This document shows, in pieces, positions 56,485 through 64,000 of a stretch of DNA of 64,000 bases. The position numbers and the translations under genes are program-made. Position 1 is the stretch's first letter; each line of letters opens with the position of its first letter. The notes under the pieces were generated by a model. That model did not search any database, was not told the DNA's origin, and saw nothing but the letters and a program-made list of their open reading frames with translations. This stretch comes from Azospirillum brasilense (GTDB lineage Bacteria; Pseudomonadota; Alphaproteobacteria; Azospirillales; Azospirillaceae), in the NCBI RefSeq assembly GCF_022023855.1, contig NZ_CP059450.1:310001-374000 (forward strand). The letters run 5' to 3'.

Positions 56485-57657
56485 ATGACCCGCGTCCGTC
56501 CGATCCACAACCGCGTCGCCCTGCTGCTCGCCGTCATGACCGTGGCGGCGGCGCTTGCTCTGCCGTTCCTTGGCTTCGCCCCCAACCGGCTGCTGTCGGG
56601 AAAGGCCATTGCGCTGGGCGCGGTGGCGGGGGCCGGGTGGAGCGGGGTGGCGCTGCTGCCGGTCGCCCTGCTGCTGGCTGTGCCGTTCCTGCGACCGGGC
56701 CGGGCGGTGAATGCCCTGTATGTCGGGATTGGGGTGCTGGCGGCGGCGGGTCTGGTCTGGCTGGCCGGGCAGCACGCCGCCCTGCTCGCCGCGACGGCCA
56801 GCCCGGCGGCGCGGACCTCCTTCGGGGCGGGCTTCTGGGTGCTGGAGGCGGCGGCGCTTCTCGCCGTCCTCGACGGCGTGCGGCGGCTGGGGCTGGGTCC
56901 CGCCGGGCGGGTCGCCGTGGGCGGGCTGGCGGCGGCGCTGATCGGCGGGCAGTTCGCCGCCGGGCATCTCGACCAGCTCTCGATCATGAAGGAATACGCG
57001 AACCAGCGGGACGTCTTCGCCGGGGCCGTGCTGCGCCACGCCGCGCTGGTCGCGGCGGCCCTGGTGCCGACCCTGCTGATCGGCGTGCCGCTGGGAATCG
57101 CGGCGCAGCGCTCCGCCGCGGTGGGGCGGCTGGTCTTCCCGGTGCTGAACGTCGTGCAGACGATCCCGTCCATCGCCCTGTTCGGGCTGCTGCTGGCCCC
57201 GCTGTCGGCGCTGGCCGCCGCCTTTCCGGGGCTGGGCATCGGCGGGGTCGGGCCGGTGCCGGCGGTGATCGCGCTGACGCTCTATTCGCTGTTGCCCATC
57301 GCGCGCAACACCGCCGCCGGGCTGGCCGGCGTGCCGGAGCCGGTGCGGGAGGCGGCGCGCGGCATCGGCATGACGCCGAGCCAGATCTTCTGGCGGGTCG
57401 AGGCGCCGCTGGCCCTGCCGGTGTTCCTGGCCGGGCTGCGGATCACCCTGGTCCAGGCGGTCGGGCTGGCCGCCGTGGCGGCGCTGATCGGGGCGGGTGG
57501 GCTGGGGGCCATCATGTTCCAGGGGCTGTTCGCCAACGCGCTGGACCTCGTGCTGCTGGGGGCGGTGCCGGTGATCCTGCTGGCGGTCGCCGCCGACGCG
57601 GCGCTGAAGCTGGCCTCGGCGCTGGCGCTGTCGCGACTCGGGAGGACGGCGGCGTGA
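56485..57657 (+). CDS. Osmoprotectant ABC transporter permease (YehY-like)
   Basis: The 390-residue permease is long because it has an extra N-terminal membrane region of about 190 residues before the standard binding-protein-dependent transport domain. The core contains the EAA loop [20 protein letters not shown] (about 289-308) and [20 protein letters not shown]. It matches the YehY type, in which the first half adds several helices. Its stop overlaps the ATPase start (GTGA), so the genes are translationally coupled. The binding protein gene is 17 bases upstream. Confidence 0.88.
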   Translation: MTRVRPIHNRVALLLAVMTVAAALALPFLGFAPNRLLSGKAIALGAVAGAGWSGVALLPVALLLAVPFLRPGRAVNALYVGIGVLAAAGLVWLAGQHAALLAATASPAARTSFGAGFWVLEAAALLAVLDGVRRLGLGPAGRVAVGGLAAALIGGQFAAGHLDQLSIMKEYANQRDVFAGAVLRHAALVAAALVPTLLIGVPLGIAAQRSAAVGRLVFPVLNVVQTIPSIALFGLLLAPLSALAAAFPGLGIGGVGPVPAVIALTLYSLLPIARNTAAGLAGVPEPVREAARGIGMTPSQIFWRVEAPLALPVFLAGLRITLVQAVGLAAVAALIGAGGLGAIMFQGLFANALDLVLLGAVPVILLAVAADAALKLASALALSRLGRTAA

Positions 57658-58592
57658 TCGCCTTCGAGGGAGTGACCAAGCGGTTCGGCGCCTGGACCGC
57701 CGTGGACGACCTGTCGCTGACCGTGGCGGCCGGGGAGTTCCGCGTGCTGATCGGGCCGTCCGGCTCCGGCAAGTCCACGGTTCTGCGGATGATGAACCGG
57801 CTAATTGCCCCCGACGCCGGGACCATCCGGGTGGAGGGGGAGGACATCGCCCGCCTGAAGCCGGAGGCGCTCCGCCGCCGCATGGGTTACGTGATCCAGA
57901 GCATCGGGCTGTTCCCCCACTGGACGGTGGAGCGCAACATTGCCGCCGTGCCGGTCCTGCTCGGCTGGCCCAGGGCGCGGGTGCGCAACCGGGTGACGGA
58001 ACTCCTCGCCCTGTTGAACCTCGACCCGGAGCGTTACCGCGGCGCCTACCCGCACGAACTGTCCGGCGGGCAGCAGCAGCGCGTCGGCGTCGCCCGCGCG
58101 CTGGCGGCGGAGCCGCACATCCTGCTGATGGACGAGCCGTTCAGCGCGCTCGACCCGATCACCCGCGGCGCCTTGCAGGCGGAGATGGCGGCGATCCACA
58201 AGGCGACCGGGACCACCATCGTCTTCGTCACCCACGACATGGACGAGGCGCTGGCTCTGGCCAGCCGGATCGCCGTGCTGGACCGCGGGCGGCTGGTGCA
58301 GACCGGCACGCCGCTCGACATCCTGACCGATCCCGCGGACGACCGTGTGCGCGATCTGGTGGGGCGCGAGGATTGGGGGCTGAAGCGGCTGGCTGTGGAG
58401 ACGGTGGCGGAGCGGACGCGCCCCGGTGAAACGGCGCCGGGCGATCCCCTGGCGGCGGGGGCGTCGCTGCGTCAGGCGCTGGCCGAGATGGTGGCGCGCG
58501 GGACCGACCGGCTTTCCGTGGCGGACGGGCGGGGGCGCCCTATGGGCGTGCTGCACCTTGCCGACCTGCTGCGCGGACCGACCCGATCGTGA
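57654..58592 (+). CDS. Osmoprotectant ABC transporter ATPase (YehX/OpuCA-like) with CBS-type end
   Basis: The 312-residue ATPase begins with GTG and has Walker [18 protein letters not shown], signature [20 protein letters not shown], Walker [14 protein letters not shown] and the H-loop [11 protein letters not shown]. The last 50 residues ([20 protein letters not shown]) look like one CBS motif, as in OpuA/OpuC ATPases that sense ionic strength. Starts and stops overlap by four bases with the permease genes on both sides, so the subunits are made together. Confidence 0.92.
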   Translation: MIAFEGVTKRFGAWTAVDDLSLTVAAGEFRVLIGPSGSGKSTVLRMMNRLIAPDAGTIRVEGEDIARLKPEALRRRMGYVIQSIGLFPHWTVERNIAAVPVLLGWPRARVRNRVTELLALLNLDPERYRGAYPHELSGGQQQRVGVARALAAEPHILLMDEPFSALDPITRGALQAEMAAIHKATGTTIVFVTHDMDEALALASRIAVLDRGRLVQTGTPLDILTDPADDRVRDLVGREDWGLKRLAVETVAERTRPGETAPGDPLAAGASLRQALAEMVARGTDRLSVADGRGRPMGVLHLADLLRGPTRS

Positions 58593-59341
58593 GCCGCCTG
58601 CGGAGCCTGCTGACCGACCGGCTGGCGCTGGGCCTGCTCGTCCTGGCGGCGCTGGTGCTGGGGATGCCGGCGCTGAAGCCGCTGTTCGCCGCCGCCTTCC
58701 CGGCGCTCGACCGGCCGCTCTACGAGGCGGACGGTTTCCTGGCCCTGACGCTGGACCATCTGGCTCTGGCCGGCGGGGCGAGCCTGATCGCGGTGCTGCT
58801 CGGCGGGGCGGCGGGCATCGCGGTGACCCGACCCTTCGGTCGGGAGTTCCGCGGCGTCCTGGACGCGGTGGCGGCGATGGGCCAGACCTTCCCGCCGGTG
58901 GCGGTGCTGGCCGTCTCGGTCCCTGTCCTCGGCTTCGGCCCGGCCCCGGCGCTGATCGCGCTGACGCTCTATGGGCTGCTGCCCATCGTGGAGAACACGG
59001 TGGCCGGCCTGGAATCGGTGCCGGAGCCGGTGCGCGAGGCGGCGCGCGGCATGGGCATGGGGCCGGGCGCGCTGCTGTGGCGGGTGGAACTGCCGCTGGC
59101 CGCCCCGGTGATCCTGGCCGGGGTACGGACAACGGCGGTCGTCAATCTCGGCACGGCGGCCATCGCCTCCACGGTCGGGGCGAAGACGCTCGGCCTGCCG
59201 ATCATCGTCGGGCTGAACGGCTCCAACCCCGCCTACGTCATCCAGGGCGCGGTGATCGTGGCCGCCCTGGCGGTGGTGCTGGATGCCGGCTTCGATCGGC
59301 TGGCGGCGCGGCTGACCCGCTGGAGGCCCGGCGCTGCCTGA
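58589..59341 (+). CDS. Osmoprotectant ABC transporter permease (YehW-like)
   Basis: The 250-residue permease has six membrane helices and the EAA loop [20 protein letters not shown] (about 150-169), nearly the same as in the YehY-like partner. It begins with a GTG that overlaps the ATPase stop (GTGA). It completes the four-gene osmolyte importer. The next gene is convergent, 48 bases away. Confidence 0.92.
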   Translation: MSRLRSLLTDRLALGLLVLAALVLGMPALKPLFAAAFPALDRPLYEADGFLALTLDHLALAGGASLIAVLLGGAAGIAVTRPFGREFRGVLDAVAAMGQTFPPVAVLAVSVPVLGFGPAPALIALTLYGLLPIVENTVAGLESVPEPVREAARGMGMGPGALLWRVELPLAAPVILAGVRTTAVVNLGTAAIASTVGAKTLGLPIIVGLNGSNPAYVIQGAVIVAALAVVLDAGFDRLAARLTRWRPGAA

Positions 59342-59389
59342 AGGAGGTTCCTCGAAGGAAGGTCGCCTGAAGGGCAGCGCCGGTTGGCA

Positions 59390-60277
59390 TCACTTGTAGC
59401 CGAGCTTGCGCAGGGCCGGCTCATCGAGGGCCTGCGCCCGCGTCAGAGTGTTCCCACTGACGACGATCCGAATATGGGTCTGGATGTCCTTCAGGACGCC
59501 CACATAGGCACCGTTGCCGATCCCATTGGAGAAATCGGTGCGCTGCTGGCCCGTGATGTTCAGGCTTTTCGCGCCGTTCGGGTCGATGAACAGGTTGTAG
59601 AGCTTCAGCGCGCCCCGCTGGTCGACGCCCTTGCGCGTGATCGACAGGAACTCGACGTTCTCGTCGGTTTGCTCCGTTTTGGCGTAGGCGTGCAGCAGAA
59701 GCGTCAGCTTGCTGCTTTTCAGGATGTCGTCGATGTCCTTGCCTTCGAAGGGGTTCACGAATTGGCCGCCATTGGTTTGCTGCGCCGCCTTTGCAGCGGC
59801 CTTGCGCTGCTTTTCATGGGCCGCCTCGTCCTTGGCCAAGCGGGTCTTGATGTCCTTGTGGTCCTTGTCGATGGCGTCCTCGAGGGACTTCACCAGCTTT
59901 GCCGTGACGCCCGGCACCGCCTTGGTAGCGGCCAGGGCCCTTTTCGCCACCGCGTCCTTCGGGTTCGCCTTCGCCAGGGCGCCGAGATCCTTGGAGGCTG
60001 CGGCTGCCAGCGTGTTGAGCATCTTCATCTTGCGGAACACGCGGGCGATGGCGTTGTCCACCTCGCTTTCATAGACGTGGATGGTGTCCTCGTCCAACGG
60101 CTCAGGCTTGGTGAGGGCGAGCAGCATCACCTTGTGCCACGTGATCGAGTTGAACGCCTTCTCCGCGTCAGCCATCCCGGCCAGCAGATCCGCGCATTCC
60201 TGCCGGGTCCGGTACGTCCCCAGGCTGGCCGTCGCCACGCGCGGAATGAGTTCGTCCGGGTATCCGATGATCTTCAT
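59390..60277 (-). CDS. Protein with N-terminal helical region and C-terminal RGS-like domain
   Basis: No standard bacterial family is evident in this 295-residue protein. Residues about 1-160 are helical, and the part from 100 to 160 is Lys/Ala-rich and probably coiled coil. Residues about 180-275 look like a regulator-of-G-protein-signalling domain: a DDIL start, TEQTDENVEFLSITRK (compare SEENIDFWISCEE of animal RGS4), GALKLYNLFIDPNGAKSLNI (compare AKKIYNEFISVQATKEVNL), a conserved-type Arg, and DIQTHI near the end. GGAGGAG lies just before the ATG. The similarity was judged by eye. It is downstream of the kbp-like gene on the same strand. A role in GTPase signalling is unproven. Confidence 0.7.
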   Translation of the reverse strand: MKIIGYPDELIPRVATASLGTYRTRQECADLLAGMADAEKAFNSITWHKVMLLALTKPEPLDEDTIHVYESEVDNAIARVFRKMKMLNTLAAAASKDLGALAKANPKDAVAKRALAATKAVPGVTAKLVKSLEDAIDKDHKDIKTRLAKDEAAHEKQRKAAAKAAQQTNGGQFVNPFEGKDIDDILKSSKLTLLLHAYAKTEQTDENVEFLSITRKGVDQRGALKLYNLFIDPNGAKSLNITGQQRTDFSNGIGNGAYVGVLKDIQTHIRIVVSGNTLTRAQALDEPALRKLGYK

Positions 60278-60440
60278 AGCCTGCTCCTCCCTGCCGGTTA
60301 GTGGCGGGAAGCCTGCCGAAGCGGCTTGGGCGGAGCAATTCGAGATCGGTCGGAATGACGGGAGACTCCGGCGCGATCTGCACCTTTGCGGACCGATCCC
60401 GCGGCGGGGTCGCTTCCCCTCGCCGCGGGACGGTACCGCG

Positions 60441-60926
60441 TCACTGTGGCGGGATGCGCAGGACCTGACCGGGATAGATTTTGTTCGGGTCCTTCAGCAT
60501 CGGCTTGTTCGCCTCGAAGATGGCATTGTAGCGGTTGGGGTCGCCGTAGACCTTCTTGGCGATGGCGGACAGGGTGTCGCCCTTCTCCACCGTGTGGAAC
60601 CGGGTCTGGCTGGCCGGTTGCTCGGTCGGCGGCACGGTCGGCTGGTCCGGGCCGCCCGCGCCTTGGTCCTTGGCGATGACGGCGGTCTGGTCGTCCACCC
60701 GCGACACGCCCTTCACGTTGCCGAGCGCTACCGCGATCTTCTCCTTCTCCTCCTGAGAGGCGGCGCTGCCGCGCACGGTCACCGTGTCGTCGGCGACCTG
60801 GATGTCCAGCCCGTTGGTCGGCAGGCCGACCTGCGTCAGGTGGGATTTCAGCTCGTCGGCGGTCGGGGTGTCCGCGGCACCGACCTTTTCGCCATGGTCG
60901 CGGCGGAAGAAATCGAACAGGCCCAT
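60441..60926 (-). CDS. kbp: BON-LysM protein Kbp (YgaU) homologue
   Basis: The 161-residue protein has an N-terminal GLFDFFRRDHGEKV segment, a BON domain (about 25-85; IQVADDTVTVRGSAASQEEK) and a LysM domain (about 110-160; FHTVEKGDTLSAIAKKVYGD, ending YPGQVLRIPPQ). It closely matches Escherichia coli Kbp/YgaU, a cytoplasmic potassium-binding protein needed at high K+. GGGAGG lies before the start; I prefer the second of two tandem ATG codons (60926). The osmolyte importer and the RGS-like gene are neighbours, in line with an osmotic-stress context. Confidence 0.9.
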   Translation of the reverse strand: MGLFDFFRRDHGEKVGAADTPTADELKSHLTQVGLPTNGLDIQVADDTVTVRGSAASQEEKEKIAVALGNVKGVSRVDDQTAVIAKDQGAGGPDQPTVPPTEQPASQTRFHTVEKGDTLSAIAKKVYGDPNRYNAIFEANKPMLKDPNKIYPGQVLRIPPQ

Positions 60927-61138
60927 CATGTCCTCCCTCGGTTGTCGCCTTGGTGAAGCGATCCCGGACAACATCGCTGCGGCTCGCTGGTTTCACGCGC
61001 GGAGGAGGGGGGTAGGAACGCCGGGCTTAGCAGGTGCGTTCGACTTCCCAAATAAGGCCATGGAGCCCAGATAACGTCATAGAGAATCACGCCGAAAGGG
61101 GAGAGGATCATACCGCCCCCTGCGCAAAGGAGCCGCCG

Positions 61139-62119
61139 ATGAACCCGTCCGACGATTGGCGGATTCCGCCGCAATTCCAGCCCGACCCGGATGATCTGGC
61201 CTATGATCTGGACCGGGCGCTGTCCGCCGTGGTCGGGCTGCGGGCCAGCGTTCCCGAAGATGCCTACACCGCCGGCGTGCTGGGCACGGAGCGCGCCGGG
61301 CAGGGCGCCGTCATCCGCGAGGATGGGCTGGTCCTGACCATCGGCTATCTGATCGCGGAGGCTGAGGATGTCTGGCTGACCACCAACGATGGACGGGCGG
61401 TGCAGGCGCATGTCGTCGCCTACGACCACACCAGCGGATTCGGGCTGGTGCAGGCGCTGTCGCCGCTGGGCGTGCCGGCGCTGATGCTCGGCTCGTCGCG
61501 CCATGTGCAGTTGGGCGACCCGGTGGTGGTGGCCGGGGCCGGCGGGCGCGAACGATCCATCACCGCGCGGGTGGTCGCCCGGCAGGAGTTCGCCGGTTAC
61601 TGGGAATACATGATCGACGACGCTCTGTTCACCCTGCCGGCGCATCCGAACTGGGGCGGCACGGCGATGCTGGGCGCGGGGGGCGAGCTGCTGGGCATCG
61701 GTTCACTCCAGCTCCAGTACCGGGCGCCGGAGGAGCGCGTCCTGCCGCTGAACATGAACGTGCCGATCGACCTGCTGAAGCCGATCCTGGACGACCTGAT
61801 GACCCGCGGAAAGGTTGCCGGCCCGCCGCGCCCTTGGCTCGGCCTCTACGCCACGCAGGACGAGCGGGAGCGGGTGGTGCTGGTCGGGCTGGCCGGCGAC
61901 GGGCCGGCGCAGCGGGCGGAGCTGCGGGCCGGCGACGTGGTGCGCGCGGTGGCCGGGCAGCCGGTGGGCTCTCTGGCCGACTTCTACCGCGCCCTGTGGA
62001 ATCTCGGCCCGGCGGGGGTGGACGTGCCGCTGACCATGGAGCGGGAGGGCGACGTGTTCGACATGCGCGTCGGCTCCAGCGACCGCGAGCGCTTTCTGAA
62101 GGCGGCGCGGCGGCACTGA
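61139..62119 (+). CDS. Trypsin-fold protease-like protein with PDZ domain, catalytic triad lost
   Basis: The 326-residue protein aligns in layout with S1C (DegP/DegS-type) proteases: chymotrypsin-like fold (about 25-215) and PDZ domain (about 220-310; PWLGLYATQDERE ... LRAGDVVRAVAGQPV). None of the three active residues is in place: the His position reads LTIGYLIAEA instead of LTNNHVI, the Asp position reads HTSGFGLVQ instead of xTDLALL, and the Ser position reads PNWGGTAM instead of GNSGGPL. It is likely a non-catalytic binder or sensor. No signal peptide is seen. AAAGGAG precedes the ATG. The next gene is 74 bases downstream. Confidence 0.8.
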   Translation: MNPSDDWRIPPQFQPDPDDLAYDLDRALSAVVGLRASVPEDAYTAGVLGTERAGQGAVIREDGLVLTIGYLIAEAEDVWLTTNDGRAVQAHVVAYDHTSGFGLVQALSPLGVPALMLGSSRHVQLGDPVVVAGAGGRERSITARVVARQEFAGYWEYMIDDALFTLPAHPNWGGTAMLGAGGELLGIGSLQLQYRAPEERVLPLNMNVPIDLLKPILDDLMTRGKVAGPPRPWLGLYATQDERERVVLVGLAGDGPAQRAELRAGDVVRAVAGQPVGSLADFYRALWNLGPAGVDVPLTMEREGDVFDMRVGSSDRERFLKAARRH

Positions 62120-62193
62120 CACGCCCGTTCTTGCGGCGATTTTGTGCGACACTGGCGCCTCAGAACCAAGAAGACGGGTTGGAGAGCGCTTTT

Positions 62194-62625
62194 ATGGACG
62201 ACTTGATGAAGGGGGAACCGGCCTCCGGCTTTCAGAACCTGCTCGGCTACACGCTGGTGCGCTGGGAGGAAGGCGTGGCGGAGGTGGAGTTGACCATCGC
62301 TCCGCAGCACCGCAACCGGGGCGGCGTCCTCCATGGCGGTGCGCTGATGACCCTGCTCGATACCGTCATGGGATTCGCGGCGACCCACTGCGCGGTGCCC
62401 GGCCATTCCCGCCGGGTGGTCACGCTGTCGCTGTCGTCCAGCTTCCTGGGTGCCGTGGCAGAGGGCACGGTGGTGGCCCGCGGTACGCTGCTGGGCGGCG
62501 GACGCAAGATCGTCGGCTGCCGGGGCGAGGTGCGGCGCAAGAACGACGGCGCGCTTCTGGCGTCCGCCGAGGGAATGTTCAAATATGCCCCCGGAAGCGA
62601 AAATCCGGAGGGAACGCCCCGATGA
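62194..62625 (+). CDS. PaaI-family hotdog thioesterase
   Basis: The 143-residue protein has the hotdog thioesterase fold with the family motif RNRGGVLHGGALMTLLDTVM (about 41-60) that carries the active Asp/Asn-type residues. It should hydrolyse aryl- or acyl-CoA thioesters. GGAGA lies nine bases before the ATG. Its stop codon overlaps the start of a crotonase-fold gene by four bases, so the two proteins probably act on the same CoA esters. Confidence 0.88.
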   Translation: MDDLMKGEPASGFQNLLGYTLVRWEEGVAEVELTIAPQHRNRGGVLHGGALMTLLDTVMGFAATHCAVPGHSRRVVTLSLSSSFLGAVAEGTVVARGTLLGGGRKIVGCRGEVRRKNDGALLASAEGMFKYAPGSENPEGTPR

Positions 62626-63422
62626 CCAACACGAACGATAAGAAGACTGGCTTGGACATCGCGCAGGACGGCCGTGTCCTGCGCCTGACCATCAACGACC
62701 CGGCCACCCGCAACTCGATCGGCCCGGCGCTGATGGAGGCGGCCCGCGCGGCCTTCGACGCGGCGGCGGCGGACGCGAGCGTCGGGGCGGTGGTGCTGAC
62801 CGGCGCCGAGGGGGCCTTCTGCTCCGGCGGCAATCTGAAATGGCTGAAGGAGGCGCGCGGCGGCGACCGCGAGTCGGTGCGGGCGGGGGTGGAGAGCTTC
62901 CACGCCATGATCCGCAGCCTGCGCGCCTGCCCCAAGCCGGTGATCGCCGCGGTCGAGGGGCCGGCGGGCGGGGCGGGCTTCCCGCTGGCGCTGGCCTGCG
63001 ACCTGATCGTCGCGGCGGAGGACGCGGTCTTCACCCTGTCCTACATCAAGGTCGCGCTGACGTCGGACGGCGGCGGCACGGCGTCGCTGGCCCGCGCGCT
63101 GCCGCCGCAGCTCGCCGCCGAGATCCTGTTCGAGGGCGGACGCGTGGCGGCGCCGCGTCTGGCGCAGCTCGGCATGATCAACCGGCTGACCGCCCCCGGC
63201 GGCGCGCTGGCCGATGCGACCGCCTGGGCGGAGCGGCTGGCCGACGGCCCGACGGCGGCGCTGGGCCGCGCCAAGGGGCTGCTGGAGGTGGCTTACGGCG
63301 GGCTGGCGGAACAGCTCGACCGCGAACGCGATGCCTTCGTGGAGTCGCTGTTCAACGACGAGGCCGGGGAGGGCGTGACGGCCTTCTTCGAGAAGCGGGC
63401 GCCGGTGTTTCCGAAGGGGTGA
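62622..63422 (+). CDS. Crotonase-family enoyl-CoA hydratase/isomerase
   Basis: The 266-residue protein has the crotonase fold. Its two oxyanion-hole regions are GAFCSGGNLKWLKEAR and GPAGGAGFPLALACDL. The motif LTSDGGGT takes the place where enoyl-CoA hydratases have a catalytic Glu and glycine loop; an Asp there is known from PaaG-type and delta3,delta2-enoyl-CoA isomerases. An isomerase activity is therefore as likely as hydration. It overlaps the PaaI-like gene by four bases (ATGA). Gene pairs of this kind occur in aromatic acid or fatty acid breakdown, but no other such genes are in the window. Confidence 0.9.
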   Translation: MTNTNDKKTGLDIAQDGRVLRLTINDPATRNSIGPALMEAARAAFDAAAADASVGAVVLTGAEGAFCSGGNLKWLKEARGGDRESVRAGVESFHAMIRSLRACPKPVIAAVEGPAGGAGFPLALACDLIVAAEDAVFTLSYIKVALTSDGGGTASLARALPPQLAAEILFEGGRVAAPRLAQLGMINRLTAPGGALADATAWAERLADGPTAALGRAKGLLEVAYGGLAEQLDRERDAFVESLFNDEAGEGVTAFFEKRAPVFPKG

Positions 63423-63450
63423 ATGGTCGCATAAGGGGCCCCCTCCCTGA

Positions 63451-63509
63451 CCCTCCCCCGCTGCGCAGGGGAGGGGACTAGACTCCCTCCCCCGCCCAGC
63501 GGGGGAGGG
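63451..63509. repeat. GC-rich palindromes related to the 50.7-kb repeat
   Basis: CCCTCCCC-N9-GGGGAGGG (63451-63475) and CCCTCCCCC-N7-GGGGGAGGG (63485-63509) form two hairpins in the 113-bp spacer between the convergent crotonase and gnd genes. The CCCTCCCCCGCT(T/G)CGCAGGG core is shared with the repeat at 50744-50801. They may also serve as a bidirectional terminator. Confidence 0.75.
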
Positions 63510-63535
63510 CCGGGGTGGGGGTCCGTGCCGCGGCG

Positions 63536-64000
63536 TCAGGCCCCCTTCCACTCTGTGTGGACCATGCCCGGACGGTCGGTGCGCTCATAGCCGTGGGCGC
63601 CGAAATAGTCGCGCTGGGCCTGGATCATGTTGGCCCACAGCCGGCCGCTGCGGTAGCCGTCCCAGTAGGACAGCGCCGAGGCCATCGCCGGAACCGGCAC
63701 CGCGGCCAGCGTCGCGGCGGCCACCACGCGGCGGAAGCCGGCGTCGCTGCGGGTCATCAGGCCGGCGATGTCGGGGTCCAGCATCAGGTTCGGCAGTTCC
63801 GGCGCACGGTTCAGCGCGGTCAGGATGCGGTCGAGCAGGCGGGCGCGGATGATGCAGCCGCCGCGCCAGATGCGCGCCACCGCCGCCAGATCGACGTCCC
63901 AGCCGAACTGACGGCTGCCCGCCGCGATCACCGCGAAGCCCTGGGCGTAGACCGCGATCCGCCCGCTGAGCAGGGCGTCGCCGACCGACGCGACCAGATC
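63536..64000 (-). CDS. gnd: 6-phosphogluconate dehydrogenase, C-terminal part (5' end outside window)
   Basis: The frame runs to the window edge, so only the C-terminal 154 codons are present. The sequence matches the helical C-terminal domain of decarboxylating 6-phosphogluconate dehydrogenase: IARIWRGGCIIRARLLD-type segment (seen as VARIWRGGCIIRARLLDRIL), LMLDPDIAG, and the final ALSYWDGYRSGRLWANMIQA plus AQRDYFGAHGYERTDRPG. The enzyme makes ribulose 5-phosphate and NADPH in the pentose phosphate pathway. The usual GG-HTEW ending (MVHTEWKGA) is intact. Confidence 0.95.
   Translation of the reverse strand, partial: DLVASVGDALLSGRIAVYAQGFAVIAAGSRQFGWDVDLAAVARIWRGGCIIRARLLDRILTALNRAPELPNLMLDPDIAGLMTRSDAGFRRVVAAATLAAVPVPAMASALSYWDGYRSGRLWANMIQAQRDYFGAHGYERTDRPGMVHTEWKGA

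Overview
The window is about 64 kb of very GC-rich, gene-dense DNA from a free-living alphaproteobacterium. The gene set (TRAP transporter, RpiR and GntR regulators, 7TM-DISM hybrid kinase, AztD-type zinc protein, PotABCD-like and YehWXYZ-like ABC systems, GANTC motifs) fits an Azospirillum-like member of the Rhodospirillales. The genus is an inference from gene content, not something the sequence proves. I see no insertion sequence, prophage, CRISPR array or rRNA. One tRNA gene, tRNA-Leu(GAG), is present.

Layout. 0-8.5 kb: end of an Ldh_2-type dehydrogenase, a D-2-hydroxyacid dehydrogenase, an FAD/NAD(P) protein, an HSL-type esterase, tRNA-Leu with a terminator, and a three-gene operon led by small proteins and ending in a membrane protein with DnaJ-like zinc motifs. 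8.5-17.9 kb: large MscS channel, an intergenic region with a perfect DnaA box, MFS exporter, glutathione peroxidase, DUF3429 protein, dusA, a zinc-chaperone (aztD-like) gene behind a Zur-box-like palindrome, and an RpiR regulator. 18-24.5 kb: RpiR-flanked TRAP transporter (dctQMP-type), a secreted alpha/alpha-toroid-like protein and a fumarylacetoacetate-hydrolase-family enzyme. 24.5-30 kb: topA, dprA, and a protein made of HTH, coiled coil and acidic repeats.

30-44.4 kb is the most unusual part. Two inverted paralogous genes, each a pseudo-receiver fused to a MarR-like winged helix, flank two other units. One is a tightly overlapping operon: Cache-like membrane protein, a HAMP-sensor/MFS fusion, an orphan Tat-exported binding protein, a GNAT and an ATP-grasp ligase, followed by two Lys/Ala-rich proteins and a strong terminator. 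The other is a 7TM-DISM hybrid histidine kinase with an OmpR-type regulator. The operon looks like a small-molecule ligation/export/sensing system that I do not recognise as described.

44.4-54.2 kb: TPR/OGT-like glycosyltransferase, RcnB-like protein, and a six-gene operon (ABC importer of polyamine type, Asp/Glu/hydantoin racemase, GNAT) divergent from a GntR/FCD regulator. Two TTGTGCACAA palindromes lie between them, and a perfect 25-bp inverted repeat lies inside the operon. 54.2-64 kb: hemH, a YehZYXW-type osmolyte importer, a protein whose C-terminal third strongly resembles a eukaryotic RGS domain, a Kbp (BON-LysM) protein, a trypsin-fold/PDZ protein that has lost its catalytic triad, a PaaI-type thioesterase overlapping a crotonase, and the 3' part of gnd.

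Nearly all long antisense reading frames are shadows caused by high GC and were omitted.
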